From Methylocaldum szegediense (GTDB lineage: Bacteria; Pseudomonadota; Gammaproteobacteria; Methylococcales; Methylococcaceae): DNA of 64,000 nucleotides. The notes beneath the pieces are model-generated. The model saw only the letters and a program-made list of their open reading frames with translations. It was not told the DNA's origin and did not search any database. The stretch lies in contig NZ_OX458333.1 in assembly GCF_949769195.1 (NCBI RefSeq), forward strand, positions 1,674,001 to 1,738,000, read 5' to 3'. Positions 1-8,600 of the stretch are shown here, piece after piece; position 1 is the first letter of the stretch, and each line of letters begins with the position of its first letter. Made by a program: the position numbers and the translations under genes.

Positions 1-782
1 AAAGGGCCGCGGCGCAGACCGATGTGGACAACTGCCGTTTCCAGAGGGACAACGCCAGGGCTTCGCTGCTGGCGGCACAGGCCAATCGCGATCTGGCCAA
101 GCTCGACCTGAGCTACACGCGGGTCACCGCGCCTTTCGACGGCCGCATCGGCCGGCGGCTCCAGGATCCCGGCAACCTGGTCGGAGCTGGGGAAAATACG
201 GTGTTGGCGGAAATCAACCAGATCGATCCCATCTACGTGTATTTCACGATCAGCGAGACGGAACTGCTGCGACGTATCCAGGCAACCGGCGTCTCGCCGA
301 CCGAGGCCGAAAAACTGAAGATACCGGTGTACTTAGGTCTCGCGAACGAGGAAGGCTATCCCCATGAAGGCTATCTCGATTTCACCGGCATTTCCGTCAC
401 GCCGACTACCGGCACGCTGTTACTGCGCGGGATCTTTCCCAATCCGGACGGCAAGATTCTGCCTGGGCTCTACGCGCGGGTGCGGGTGCAGAAGCTCGAT
501 TCGGAGCGGATTGCCGTACTGGTGCCGCAGACGGCCCTGGGCTACGACCAATTGGGCACCTACATCCTAGTAGTGAACAATCAAGACCTGGTCGAACGCC
601 GAGGCGTCAAAACCGGCGACCAGGTCGGCGACCTCAGCGTGATCGAGGAAGGATTGCAGGGAGACGAATGGATCGTCGTTAGCGGATTATTGCGGGCTAT
701 CCCCGGCGCCAAGGTGACACCGCTACGGAAACCAGCCGAGGAGGCAACGGCTGTGGCCCAGCCAGGTAAGGGCTCGCCATGA
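1..782 (+). CDS. RND efflux periplasmic adaptor (membrane fusion protein), 5'-truncated by window edge
   Basis: Partial gene: the reading frame is open from base 3 and runs to TGA at 780-782, so the true start lies outside the window. About 259 residues are visible. They begin in the alpha-hairpin/lipoyl part (RVTAPFDGRIGRR is the second half-lipoyl motif of HlyD/AcrA-type adaptors), followed by the beta-barrel domain and the membrane-proximal domain (LVPQTALGYDQLG, then the VVSGLL..IPGAKVTP tail). The adaptor bridges the inner-membrane pump and an outer-membrane channel in the periplasm. The stop overlaps the next gene's start as ATGA, so the two genes are translationally coupled. Substrate cannot be told from sequence. 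Confidence 0.93.
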   Translation, partial: RAAAQTDVDNCRFQRDNARASLLAAQANRDLAKLDLSYTRVTAPFDGRIGRRLQDPGNLVGAGENTVLAEINQIDPIYVYFTISETELLRRIQATGVSPTEAEKLKIPVYLGLANEEGYPHEGYLDFTGISVTPTTGTLLLRGIFPNPDGKILPGLYARVRVQKLDSERIAVLVPQTALGYDQLGTYILVVNNQDLVERRGVKTGDQVGDLSVIEEGLQGDEWIVVSGLLRAIPGAKVTPLRKPAEEATAVAQPGKGSP

Positions 783-3700
783 TGTCCGAGTATTTCATCG
801 AGCGGCCCATCTTCGCCAACGTCATCGCCATCATCACAGTGATTATCGGGCTGGTGTGCTTCTATAACCTGCCGGTAGCGCAATATCCCGCCATCGTTCC
901 CCCGACCATTCAAGTTTCCACCCGCTACCCCGGAGCCAGCGCCGAGGTAGTGGCGGCCACGGTCGGGATTCCCATCGAACAGGCGGTCAATGGGGTGGAA
1001 AACTCCTTGTACATCCAGTCCACCAGCACCAGCGACGGTTCCTATACCCTGACCATCACCTTCGAGGTGGGCACTGATCTCGATAAATCGATCTCCCTGG
1101 TACAGAACCTGGTGAACAGCGCCCAAGCGCAGTTGCCGGCCTCGGTCCAGCCCCAGGGCATCACGGTCCGCAAAGTCTCTACCGATATTCTGCTGGTGAT
1201 CGGTCTTTACTCCGAGGACGACCGGTTCGACGACACCTATCTGTCCAACTATGCCGTCATCAATCTCCAGTATCCGCTGGCCCGGATACCGGGTGTCGGC
1301 CAGGTAACCGTGCGCGGCGCGGGTCCCTACAGCATGCGGATCTGGCTAGACCCCAACCGACTCCATTATTTCGGCTTGACCACCTTGGACGTGGTGAACG
1401 CCATCCAAGGGCAAAACGTGCAGGTGGTGGCGGGCCAACTGGGAGCACCTCCGGTACCGCCCGAGCAAGCCTTTCAGTTTACCGTCAACGCCCTCGGCCG
1501 ATTGTCCGACGTCGAGCAGTTCGAAAACATCATTGTCAAGAGCGCCCGCGGCGAAACAGGGCAGATCGTGCGCATCCGCGACGTGGCCCGCGTGGAACTG
1601 AGCCAGCAGAGCTACGCCAACTTCTCCGCGACGCGCGGGCACCGATCGGCCAACATCCCGATTTTTTCATTGCCCGGCGCCAATGCTCTGGATGTTGCCG
1701 ACAGGGTGCGCGCGGCTATCGCAGACATGAGCCGACAGTTCCCGCCCGGCCTGAAATACGAAATCCGCTACGACACTACGCAGTTCGTGCGGCAGGCCAT
1801 ACACGATGTCTACGTCACCTTGTTCGAAGCCGGCGTGCTGGTGCTCATCGTGATCATGGTGTTCCTGCAAGACTGGCGGGCAACGCTGGTCCCGGCGACC
1901 ACCGTTCCGGTGACCATCATCGGGGCCTTCGCGGCGATGGCGCTGCTCGGGTTCGGCATCAACCTGATGACCCTGTTCGCCTTAATCCTGGCTATCGGCA
2001 TCGTGGTCGATGACGCCATCATCATCGTGGAAAACGCGTCGCGTTACATCGAAGAAGGATTTCCGCCGAAAGAGGCGACCATCAAGGCGATGCAAGAGAT
2101 GACCCGGCCTGTGATCGGGATCACCCTGGTGCTCACCGCGGTGTTCCTGCCGGCCGCGTTTCTGCCGGGCATCACCGGCCAGCTGTTCCGGCAGTTCGCC
2201 CTGGTAATCGCCTCCACCGCCATCATCAGCGCCATCAACGCCCTCACCCTCAAGCCTGCCCAGTGCGCGCTCTGGCTGCGTCCGCGGGAACGGCGCAAGC
2301 AACCCAACGCGTTCTATCGAGCGTTTAACGAGGCTTATGGGTATGTGGAAGGGATTTACGTTCGACTGATCACCCGGATGGTGTCCCGCCCGGTGCTCAT
2401 GGCCTTACTGTTCCTGTTTGTGGTGGGCATCACCGGGGTGATCTACGCCTATCATCCGACGGGTTTTCTACCTACCGAGGACCAGGGCTACGCCATCGTG
2501 GTCGCCCGGCTGCCGGAAGGGGCATCCCAGCCCCGGGTCATCAGCGTAGTCAAGAAAGTCGACGACATCATCCGCAAAACCCACGGCATCCAAGCCTGGG
2601 TGACCATCGGCGGCTTCTCCCTAATCGACGGCGCCAATTTGCCGAATACCTTTACCACCTTCATCGTTTACGATGACTGGGACCAACGCGGTTCCGATTT
2701 GACCCAGGACAAGATACTCGGGGATCTCCGCAGCGCTCTGACGTCCTCTATCGAAGAAGCGCAAATCCTGGTGGTGGTGCCTCCGCCTATCCGAGGTTTG
2801 GGTCAGTCGGGCGGCTTCCAAATGATGGTCGAGGATCGCCAGAATCTCGGGCTTGAGGAACTGCAGAAAACCGTCATGGAAGTCACCCGCGCAGCCAACG
2901 CCCAATCGGGCCTCCGTAACGTCATCAGCACGTTCAGCGCCCGGAGCCCCCAGCTTTATCTCGAGATCGACCGGACCAAGGCGGAATCGCTGAATGTCCC
3001 GTTGCCCAATGTCTTTCAGACGCTGCAGTCCTATCTCGGATCGACGTTCGTGAATCTGTTCAACAAATTCAACCAGGTCTTTCAGGTTTACGTACAGGCG
3101 GATGCACCCTACCGCCTGACGCCGGAAGACATCAAAAACCTTTATGTGCGGAATGCGCAGGGCGAGATGGTGCCCCTGGGCACCTTGCTGGAAGTGCGTC
3201 GGACGCTCGGGGCGGAATTGATCACCCGCTACAACCTGTATCCGTCCGCCCAGATCATCGGGACCACCGCACCGGGCTTCAGTTCCGGCCAGGCCCTCGA
3301 GCTCATGGATCTGATCATGCAAAAGACGCTGCCGCGGGGCATGGGCTACGACTGGACGGCGACCTCCTATCAGGAAAAGCAGGTAGGCTATCAGGCTTAT
3401 TTCATTTACACGCTGTCGATCAGTCTAGTCTTCCTGGTACTCGCCGCGCTCTATGAAAGCTGGGCCAATCCGGCTGCGGTCATCCTGGCGGTCCCCATGG
3501 CTTTGGTCGGCGTGCTCCTCGGGCTGGTGATCCGGGATTTCGACAATAATCTGTACACCCAGGTCGGGCTGGTTCTGATGATCGCGCTCGCCAGCAAGAA
3601 CGCCATTCTGGTGGTGGAATTCGCGCGCCAGTTGCGAGCGGAGGGCATGTCCATCGTCGATGCCGCCGTCGAAGCGACCCGCCGCCGGTTCCGTCCCATC

Positions 3701-3934
3701 ATCATGACCTCCTTCGCCTTCATCCTTGGCGTCGCACCTCTCCTGTTCGCCGCCGGCGCCGGAGCCGCCAGCCGGCAGTCCATCGGCACGGTCGTGTTCG
3801 GCGGAATGCTCGCTTCGACCTTGTTGGCCATCCCGTTCGTACCCGTGTTTTACGTACTGACGCAGCGGTGGAGTGAATGGTATGCAACCCGGCGGTTGGA
3901 CAAAGGTCCGCAGTCAAACGGCTCGGATAGGTGA
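779..3934 (+). CDS. RND efflux permease, HAE1 family
   Basis: 1051 residues, the normal length for AcrB/MexB-type proton-driven multidrug exporters. It opens with the usual MSEYFIERPIFANVIAI first helix. The periplasmic porter domains follow (PGVGQVTVRGAGPYSMRIWL), then the TM4 segment with the two adjacent aspartates needed for proton relay (GIVVDDAIIIVENASR), a second porter half, and closing helices with GLVLMIALASKNAILVVEFA. The start is ATG 779 or 782 (MM); 779 overlaps the adaptor stop. No outer-membrane factor follows: the DNA downstream is pseudogenic, so the pump must borrow a channel encoded elsewhere, possibly upstream of the window. Family is certain, substrate unknown. Confidence 0.96.
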   Translation: MMSEYFIERPIFANVIAIITVIIGLVCFYNLPVAQYPAIVPPTIQVSTRYPGASAEVVAATVGIPIEQAVNGVENSLYIQSTSTSDGSYTLTITFEVGTDLDKSISLVQNLVNSAQAQLPASVQPQGITVRKVSTDILLVIGLYSEDDRFDDTYLSNYAVINLQYPLARIPGVGQVTVRGAGPYSMRIWLDPNRLHYFGLTTLDVVNAIQGQNVQVVAGQLGAPPVPPEQAFQFTVNALGRLSDVEQFENIIVKSARGETGQIVRIRDVARVELSQQSYANFSATRGHRSANIPIFSLPGANALDVADRVRAAIADMSRQFPPGLKYEIRYDTTQFVRQAIHDVYVTLFEAGVLVLIVIMVFLQDWRATLVPATTVPVTIIGAFAAMALLGFGINLMTLFALILAIGIVVDDAIIIVENASRYIEEGFPPKEATIKAMQEMTRPVIGITLVLTAVFLPAAFLPGITGQLFRQFALVIASTAIISAINALTLKPAQCALWLRPRERRKQPNAFYRAFNEAYGYVEGIYVRLITRMVSRPVLMALLFLFVVGITGVIYAYHPTGFLPTEDQGYAIVVARLPEGASQPRVISVVKKVDDIIRKTHGIQAWVTIGGFSLIDGANLPNTFTTFIVYDDWDQRGSDLTQDKILGDLRSALTSSIEEAQILVVVPPPIRGLGQSGGFQMMVEDRQNLGLEELQKTVMEVTRAANAQSGLRNVISTFSARSPQLYLEIDRTKAESLNVPLPNVFQTLQSYLGSTFVNLFNKFNQVFQVYVQADAPYRLTPEDIKNLYVRNAQGEMVPLGTLLEVRRTLGAELITRYNLYPSAQIIGTTAPGFSSGQALELMDLIMQKTLPRGMGYDWTATSYQEKQVGYQAYFIYTLSISLVFLVLAALYESWANPAAVILAVPMALVGVLLGLVIRDFDNNLYTQVGLVLMIALASKNAILVVEFARQLRAEGMSIVDAAVEATRRRFRPIIMTSFAFILGVAPLLFAAGAGAASRQSIGTVVFGGMLASTLLAIPFVPVFYVLTQRWSEWYATRRLDKGPQSNGSDR

Positions 3935-4015
3935 TCGTCAAAGGTCTATTCGAGCAGGCCTTTCATAAGGATATCGATTGCGATCTTCGCACTGCCATCT
4001 AAGGAGAGAATCATC

Positions 4016-4345
4016 ATGGCCGTACCAGAAGTCGGAGTGGTCCCCGGAACTTGCGCCGGCATCGGGCTGCCACCGCCGCAGAATTCGCCCGGCGAGGCGC
4101 AAGACTGGCCCTGCTGGCCCGGGGCATCGATGGGTTAGAGGCTGCACGGCGAGAGCTCGAACGGGCCGGGAGCCGCGTGCTCGTCGTACCTACGGACATA
4201 CCCGATCCCGATCAGGTGGATCAGGCCACCGAGCGGGTCGAACGGGAGTTGGGGCCCATCGACATCTGGGTGAATTGCGCCATGGTGACGGTGTTCTCCC
4301 CGGTGAGCAGCATGACACCCGCGGAATTCAAGTGAGTCACCGATG
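4016..4345 (+). pseudogene. Short-chain dehydrogenase/reductase, frameshifted N-terminal fragment
   Basis: An AAGGAGAG ribosome binding site at 4001-4008 precedes ATG 4016. The first 17 codons read as a Rossmann beta-strand and a degenerate TGxxxGIG nucleotide loop (VVPGTCAGIG). A one-base frameshift near 4068 then moves the frame to ATAAEFARRGARLALLAR and the acidic/NAD-site region, ending in IDIWVNCAM (the NNAG-equivalent) and MTPAEFK. An in-frame TGA at 4333 replaces a sense codon, since VTDVT typical of the family continues after it. The catalytic Ser-Tyr-Lys half of the protein is absent. Similarity stops near 4345, where remnants of a gene on the other strand begin, so this is a dead 5' piece cut by a deletion. 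Confidence 0.75.
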
Positions 4346-4349
4346 TCAC

Positions 4350-5542
4350 CTAATGACCCGGCACATGGGCGGTAGCACCGAGCCCGGATTCCCGAACCTC
4401 CCAGACAAGCCGTTCTTCCTTGGGATTATCGAACAGTTTCGTCGGTGGGGCGGCAGCATCCCGCCGGAGGACGTCCATGAGACGTCTAGCCTGTTCGTAG
4501 GCCTCCCCTTCGGAGTTTCCGCCGAACTCCACCAGCAGCCATCCGCGCCTTCCAGCAACAGGTCCAGCTCTTCGGGATGCAGACGCATCCTCTGCATGGC
4601 CTTAACCAAAAGGTCATCCATGCCTTCCCGGCCGATGGGCCGGTGCTCCAAAATTTCACGTACATGGTCGCCGGCCTGGTAGATGTCCGAGTATCCCAGA
4701 ACCAGCAGAGAGCGGCAAGGCGGACTCGGCACCAGGCGCAGTTCCGCTTGCAGGACCACCACACAGGTGCCCTCGCTGCCGACCAGAGCACGGGCGACGT
4801 TGAAGCCGTTTTCGGGCAGCAGCTCTTCCAGCGCAAAGCCGGAGACGCGGCGGGGAATCTTGGAAAAGCGTGCTCGAATCAGGTCGGCGTACTAGTCGCG
4901 TATGGCCTTCAGGCCGGCATAGATTTCGCGGCGCCGGCCGCCGCCGCGAATAATCGCCTCCAGTTCGTCCTCGGAGGTTGGACCGACGGTCATGCGCAGC
5001 CCGTCGTAGGTGAGGATATCCAGCGTATGAACGTTGTCGGCGGTCCGTCCCCCCATGACCGAATGCACGCCGCAGGAATTGTTGCCGATCATCCCCCCGA
5101 GGGTATTGTGGTCGTGGGTCGACGGGTCGGGACCGAAGGTCAGATGATGTTCCTCGGCCTTGCCGCGCGGGAAGTCCAACACACAGCCCGGCTCCACCAC
5201 AGCCCGCTGCCGTGCGGGGTCGAGGGATAGAACACCGCGGAGATACTTGGACATGTCGATGATCACGGCGGCATTGCAGCATTGCCCGGCCAGGCTGGTG
5301 CCGACGCCGCGGGAGGTAACGGGCGCGCCGTGATGGCGGCAGGCGGCTACGGTCTCGATCACATCATCGAGACTGCGGGGAATCACGACACCGATCGGCA
5401 CCTGCCGGTAGTTGGACGCATCCGTCGCATACAGCGCCCGGCTACCGTGGTCGAAACGCACCTCACCGCGGACGCGCTTGCGAAGGTCGGCGGCAAGGGC
5501 ACCTACGACCTCGGTGGGGAAGCTGGGGATTGAGTGGGACAT
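4350..5542 (-). pseudogene. FAD-linked oxidase (GlcD/D-lactate dehydrogenase type), disrupted and 3'-truncated
   Basis: Starts at ATG 5542 behind a GGAGG site. The first 217 residues match the PCMH-type FAD-binding domain of the GlcD/Dld family: VVIPRSLDDVIETVAACR, TSRGVGTSLAGQCCN and LGGMIGNNSCGVHSVMGGR are the FAD-contact segments. A TAG at 4892-4894 interrupts the frame. The same frame then continues with FALEELLPENGFNVARALVGSEGT, and a frameshift near 4530 leads to LVEFGGNSEGEAYEQA and WEVRESGLGATAHVPGH. There the homology is cut. Full-length relatives run on for hundreds of residues, often with an Fe-S domain. The gene is therefore inactivated three ways: nonsense, frameshift and truncation. 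Confidence 0.8.
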
Positions 5543-6457
5543 CAAAACCTCCGTGTTGCGTCCCGTGCCCGCCCAGCTGTGCGGCTGTTAAACAGAATTC
5601 AGGCAACTCTACCAACTCGGCAGACGGAACTATTCTGCACATCGAGCGGATCGATATGCAGAACTTCAAACTGTTTGACCGGGGATCGTTCGAGTTTCAT
5701 GCCTTGCGCAATCCGATTGCTGCAATCGATGGGAGCGGGAATACCTTGCTTTTTCGGACAATCGTGAAATCAGTATTCTCGAGCGCGCGGGTTTCGGGTT
5801 TTTGCCAGTACTTTTGTTAGGGAAAAGAGTATAAAAATACTCAATGGTGCGTCCATCTATGAAAGTGGTACTTCCGTTTCCTTGCAACTCCGGGAGATGG
5901 TCATGGAATCCCCGGCGCAACGGTTTGCGCGAGAGGTTTCGACATTCACCTGTCCATGATCCGGCACAAGAGGCCAACAGCGCCGAAGTTCAAGCTCAAC
6001 CAGATGGGTCGTTGATACTCTATCTGCCTTGACAACCCCTGCCGCTCTCTTGGTCTGGACGCTTTGCACTATTTTGGCGCGTCCTGCCCCATTCCTGAGC
6101 ACTCGTTCCGAAGTTTGGAGTCTCGATGCTTGGTATCGCGATTTTTCGCTAGTATCCAATTTACCATTCGGCAACCGACATTCCTGTATTCGCTTAGCCT
6201 GCATAGCCCTCCTGCGCAGCGGCCCGAATAATGCCATTAAATCGAAGTAGGCCAACGAACCCCCGCAAAGCTTGGCATGCAATCTGCCTGATAATCATTG
6301 AGAGCGGAGTGTCGGACAAAGAGCGTTAAGTCTTGTCTTCAAGTTCTGCGCAGCCTCAAGCGGTACTGTGATTTGGATAATCCGGCTAATCCGGAACGAG
6401 GTGACTTGAGTGCGGATGCACTCATTCTGAGCAATTCTCAAAAACCAGGTGAAACAT
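5543..6457. other. Intergenic, no recognisable gene
   Basis: About 900 bases, noticeably richer in A+T than the flanking coding DNA from roughly 5800 onward. Short open frames exist on both strands (for example a minus-strand frame from 5977 to 5666), but none has a convincing ribosome binding site, domain or protein-like composition. It probably contains the promoter of the lipoprotein gene at 6458 and relic DNA. Confidence 0.5.
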
Positions 6458-6733
6458 ATGAAAATCACGGCACTTGTTCCCGCATTACTAGTACTTACAG
6501 CATGCGCTTCCAGCCCTGACAAAGTGGCGATGCACGATGAAAATGACAGGTTATGCGAAAACCACAAGCATGATTTTCAGTATTTTCGAGCCGCCTTTGA
6601 TAAAGAGCGCGCCGAAACGTGTTCGAATGGATGTATATATACCCCTTCGATGAACAAGAGCTCTGATATGATGGAGCGAATTGCCGGGTTATATTACTTG
6701 ATGAATTGTGACTACAATCATGGCAGGCTGTGA
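6458..6733 (+). CDS. Small putative lipoprotein, function unknown
   Basis: 91 residues. The start is ATG 6458, chosen over the in-frame GTG at 6449 because AGGTGA at 6448-6453 is correctly spaced as its ribosome binding site. The N-terminus MKITALVPALLVLTAC is a textbook lipoprotein signal with lipobox LTAC, so the mature protein would be a lipid-anchored polypeptide of about 75 residues beginning CASSPDK. It has four further cysteines (LCENH, TCSNGC, MNCDY), suggesting periplasmic disulfides. It sits alone between a gene-poor stretch and an IS element, with no operon partner. I do not recognise the family. Confidence 0.6.
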   Translation: MKITALVPALLVLTACASSPDKVAMHDENDRLCENHKHDFQYFRAAFDKERAETCSNGCIYTPSMNKSSDMMERIAGLYYLMNCDYNHGRL

Positions 6734-6908
6734 CAACAAGCCCGTATCGGCCTAGGAACGTCACTTTCCGAAGCGCAGGAAATGTCTCTTAAACTCTGCT
6801 CGGGTGGAAGTGACCTATGTGTCGCGTCTCGTGTGATTATTTACCGAGAAGGAGTTATGCTCTGTTCGAAGCCCGGAGCCTTCTCCAGGAGATATTCGGT
6901 TCGTCCAA

Positions 6909-7919
6909 GTGAGGTTTCTCTCCATGCAGATTCGTCTTCATAAGAACGCCCGTACCACCCCGGCCGTTCGGCAGGCCATTCAAGCGTCCACGTTGAGCGA
7001 GCGCGCCTTGGCCCAAAAGCATGGCATTAGCCGAACGACCGTCCGCAAGTGGAAACACCGCTCCTCGGTCGAAGATGCCTCACACCGGCCCCACACCCTC
7101 AGAACCACGCTCACGCCCGCCCAGGAAGCCATCGTGGTCTACCTCCGCCAAGCTCTGCTCCTCCCCTTGGATGATCTCCTGGCCGTGACCCGGGAATTTC
7201 TCAATCCCGCCGTGTCCCGTTCCGGGCTAGACCGCTGCCTGCGCCGCCACGGGGTGGCGTCCCTCAAGACCCTGCTTCCGCCTACAGAGAAGGCGAAGGT
7301 CAAACCCTTCAAGGCCTATGAGCCCGGCTTCCTTCACCTGGATGTTAAGTACTTGCCCGCCATCGACGGCGAACCCCGCCGATACCTGTTCGTCGCCATC
7401 GACCGCGCCACCCGCTGGGTCTATGTCGCCCTCAAGCCCAACCGCTCCGCCTTAAGCGCAAAGGACTTCCTCAAAGCGGTGATTCAGGCCGCGCCTTTCC
7501 GCATCCAGAAATGCCTGACCGACAACGGCTCGGAGTTTACCGACCGTTTCCTGACCCGAACTCGGCAGCCCTCGGGGACGCATGAGTTTGACCGCCTCTG
7601 TACTGAACAAGGCATCGAACATCGCCTGATTCCGCCGGGCCGGCCCCAAACGAATGGCCTGGTGGAACGCTTCAATGGCCGCATCGAGGAGGTGTTGCAA
7701 ACCCATCACTTCGATTCAACCGCCGATCTGGACACCACCCTGCACCGCTATGTCGAGCTGTACAATCATCACATTCCCCAAAAGGCCTTAGGCCATCTCA
7801 CCCCGATCCAGGCTCTCAAAAACTGGCAACTGTCCCATCCTCATCTTTTTCGAAAGAAGGTTTACGATCTTGCGGGACTTGACACCTATGGTGTTCCTGA
7901 TTGCCAGCACCATTTTTGA
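6909..7919 (+). mobile_element. IS481-type insertion sequence (transposase-coding part; ends not delimited)
   Basis: The transposase gene is intact and single-frame, as in IS481 elements. I searched the flanks (about 6830-6923 and 7920-7990) for terminal inverted repeats and a short target duplication and could not fix either, so only the coding part is delimited. The element separates the lipoprotein gene from the small secreted protein gene at 7960. Confidence 0.6.
6924..7919 (+). CDS. IS481 family transposase
   Basis: 331 residues from ATG 6924 (MQIRLHKNARTTP, the usual start of the family). The in-frame ATG at 6909 would add five residues. An N-terminal helix-turn-helix (LSERALAQKHGISRTTVRKW) is followed by a DDE integrase core: first Asp in FLHLDVKYLP, second in CLTDNGSEFTD, and Glu in GLVERFNGRIEE. 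The C-terminus has the family's YNHHIPQKALGHLTPIQAL segment. All three catalytic acids are present and the frame is uninterrupted, so the enzyme is probably functional. It catalyses cut/copy and strand transfer of its own element. Confidence 0.92.
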   Translation: MQIRLHKNARTTPAVRQAIQASTLSERALAQKHGISRTTVRKWKHRSSVEDASHRPHTLRTTLTPAQEAIVVYLRQALLLPLDDLLAVTREFLNPAVSRSGLDRCLRRHGVASLKTLLPPTEKAKVKPFKAYEPGFLHLDVKYLPAIDGEPRRYLFVAIDRATRWVYVALKPNRSALSAKDFLKAVIQAAPFRIQKCLTDNGSEFTDRFLTRTRQPSGTHEFDRLCTEQGIEHRLIPPGRPQTNGLVERFNGRIEEVLQTHHFDSTADLDTTLHRYVELYNHHIPQKALGHLTPIQALKNWQLSHPHLFRKKVYDLAGLDTYGVPDCQHHF

Positions 7920-7959
7920 AATCGGGTAAATCCTCGATTTTGAGAGGCCGTAAGCCTGT

Positions 7960-8286
7960 TCACCTGTTGCAGCTGTAGGCACGGGCAATGGCTACGCCAT
8001 TGAAGGCACCAACGGGAATGAGCCGCTGCCAAACCACATGGGTGGCCCCCAGTTTTTCCGCCTTTCTCAGGGCGGAAGATTTGGCCAGTGGTTGCCAACC
8101 GAAATTCTTGCCGTAACCCGACGATCCCTCGACCTTGCCCAGGAAGCGGCAATCCTGTACCGCTGATTCCTGCACCTCAATGGGTTTGGCTATGCCTAGC
8201 GTGGTAAAACCGACCACGAGAACAATCGCCATCAAACCTTTCGTTACAACTTTGCGATTAGCTTTACGCGCGACAACCATAGACAT
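7960..8286 (-). CDS. Small secreted protein, paralogue of the protein at 53353-53673
   Basis: 108 residues from ATG 8286, which has GGGAG about ten bases upstream; an ATG at 8316 is also in frame but lacks a site. A signal peptide (residues ~12-33, VTKGLMAIVLVVGFTTLGIAKP) is followed by a compact domain with one Cys near its start (QDCRFLGKVEG) and one at the end (ARAYSC), probably a disulfide. The core SSGYGK...ALRKAEKLGATHVVW...GAFNG is shared almost residue for residue with the protein at 53353. The C..LG.V.G..A..LR..A..LGATHVV pattern recalls small periplasmic DUF4156/RcsF-like proteins, but I cannot confirm membership. Function unknown. Confidence 0.75.
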   Translation of the reverse strand: MSMVVARKANRKVVTKGLMAIVLVVGFTTLGIAKPIEVQESAVQDCRFLGKVEGSSGYGKNFGWQPLAKSSALRKAEKLGATHVVWQRLIPVGAFNGVAIARAYSCNR

Positions 8287-8600
8287 GGAAATTACTCCCG
8301 TAAAAGATCTAAACATCAGTTCTGCATAGTTTTCGAATTCTGGAATTCCATTCCTTACAGGCTAAAGGCCCGGCCTAAGTAGGAAGTGGGGGGACCTGGA
8401 GAGGAATTCTTAGGTCGGGTTTCTAGGCACAGGGAACCCCGGCATCGCGTTTGTGCGGTTTTGCGTGTGCTACTACCGTGCCATACGTTAGAGCTTGGCG
8501 ATTCAACGATTTATATCCAGAGGCGTGATCGAGATTTGCAGGATGTGGTGGAAATCCACCAAGCCAATGGTGCATCGGAACGTTGCGCTTTTCCCCCTGC
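8287..8600. other. Intergenic, nothing recognised
   Basis: About 310 bases between the divergent upstream region of the small secreted protein gene and the stop of the enolase-superfamily gene. No credible ORF, repeat or hairpin was seen. It should hold the minus-strand promoter for the gene ending at 7960. Confidence 0.4.

Noticed and set aside
5530-5820. 96-codon plus-strand frame between the oxidase pseudogene and the lipoprotein
   Set aside because: It starts inside the oxidase upstream region, lacks a ribosome site and has no recognisable domain.
6830-7990. Terminal inverted repeats for the IS481 element
   Set aside because: GATTATTTACCGAG (near 6834) versus GAGGATTTACCCGA (right flank, reversed) is too gapped to be accepted as real ends.
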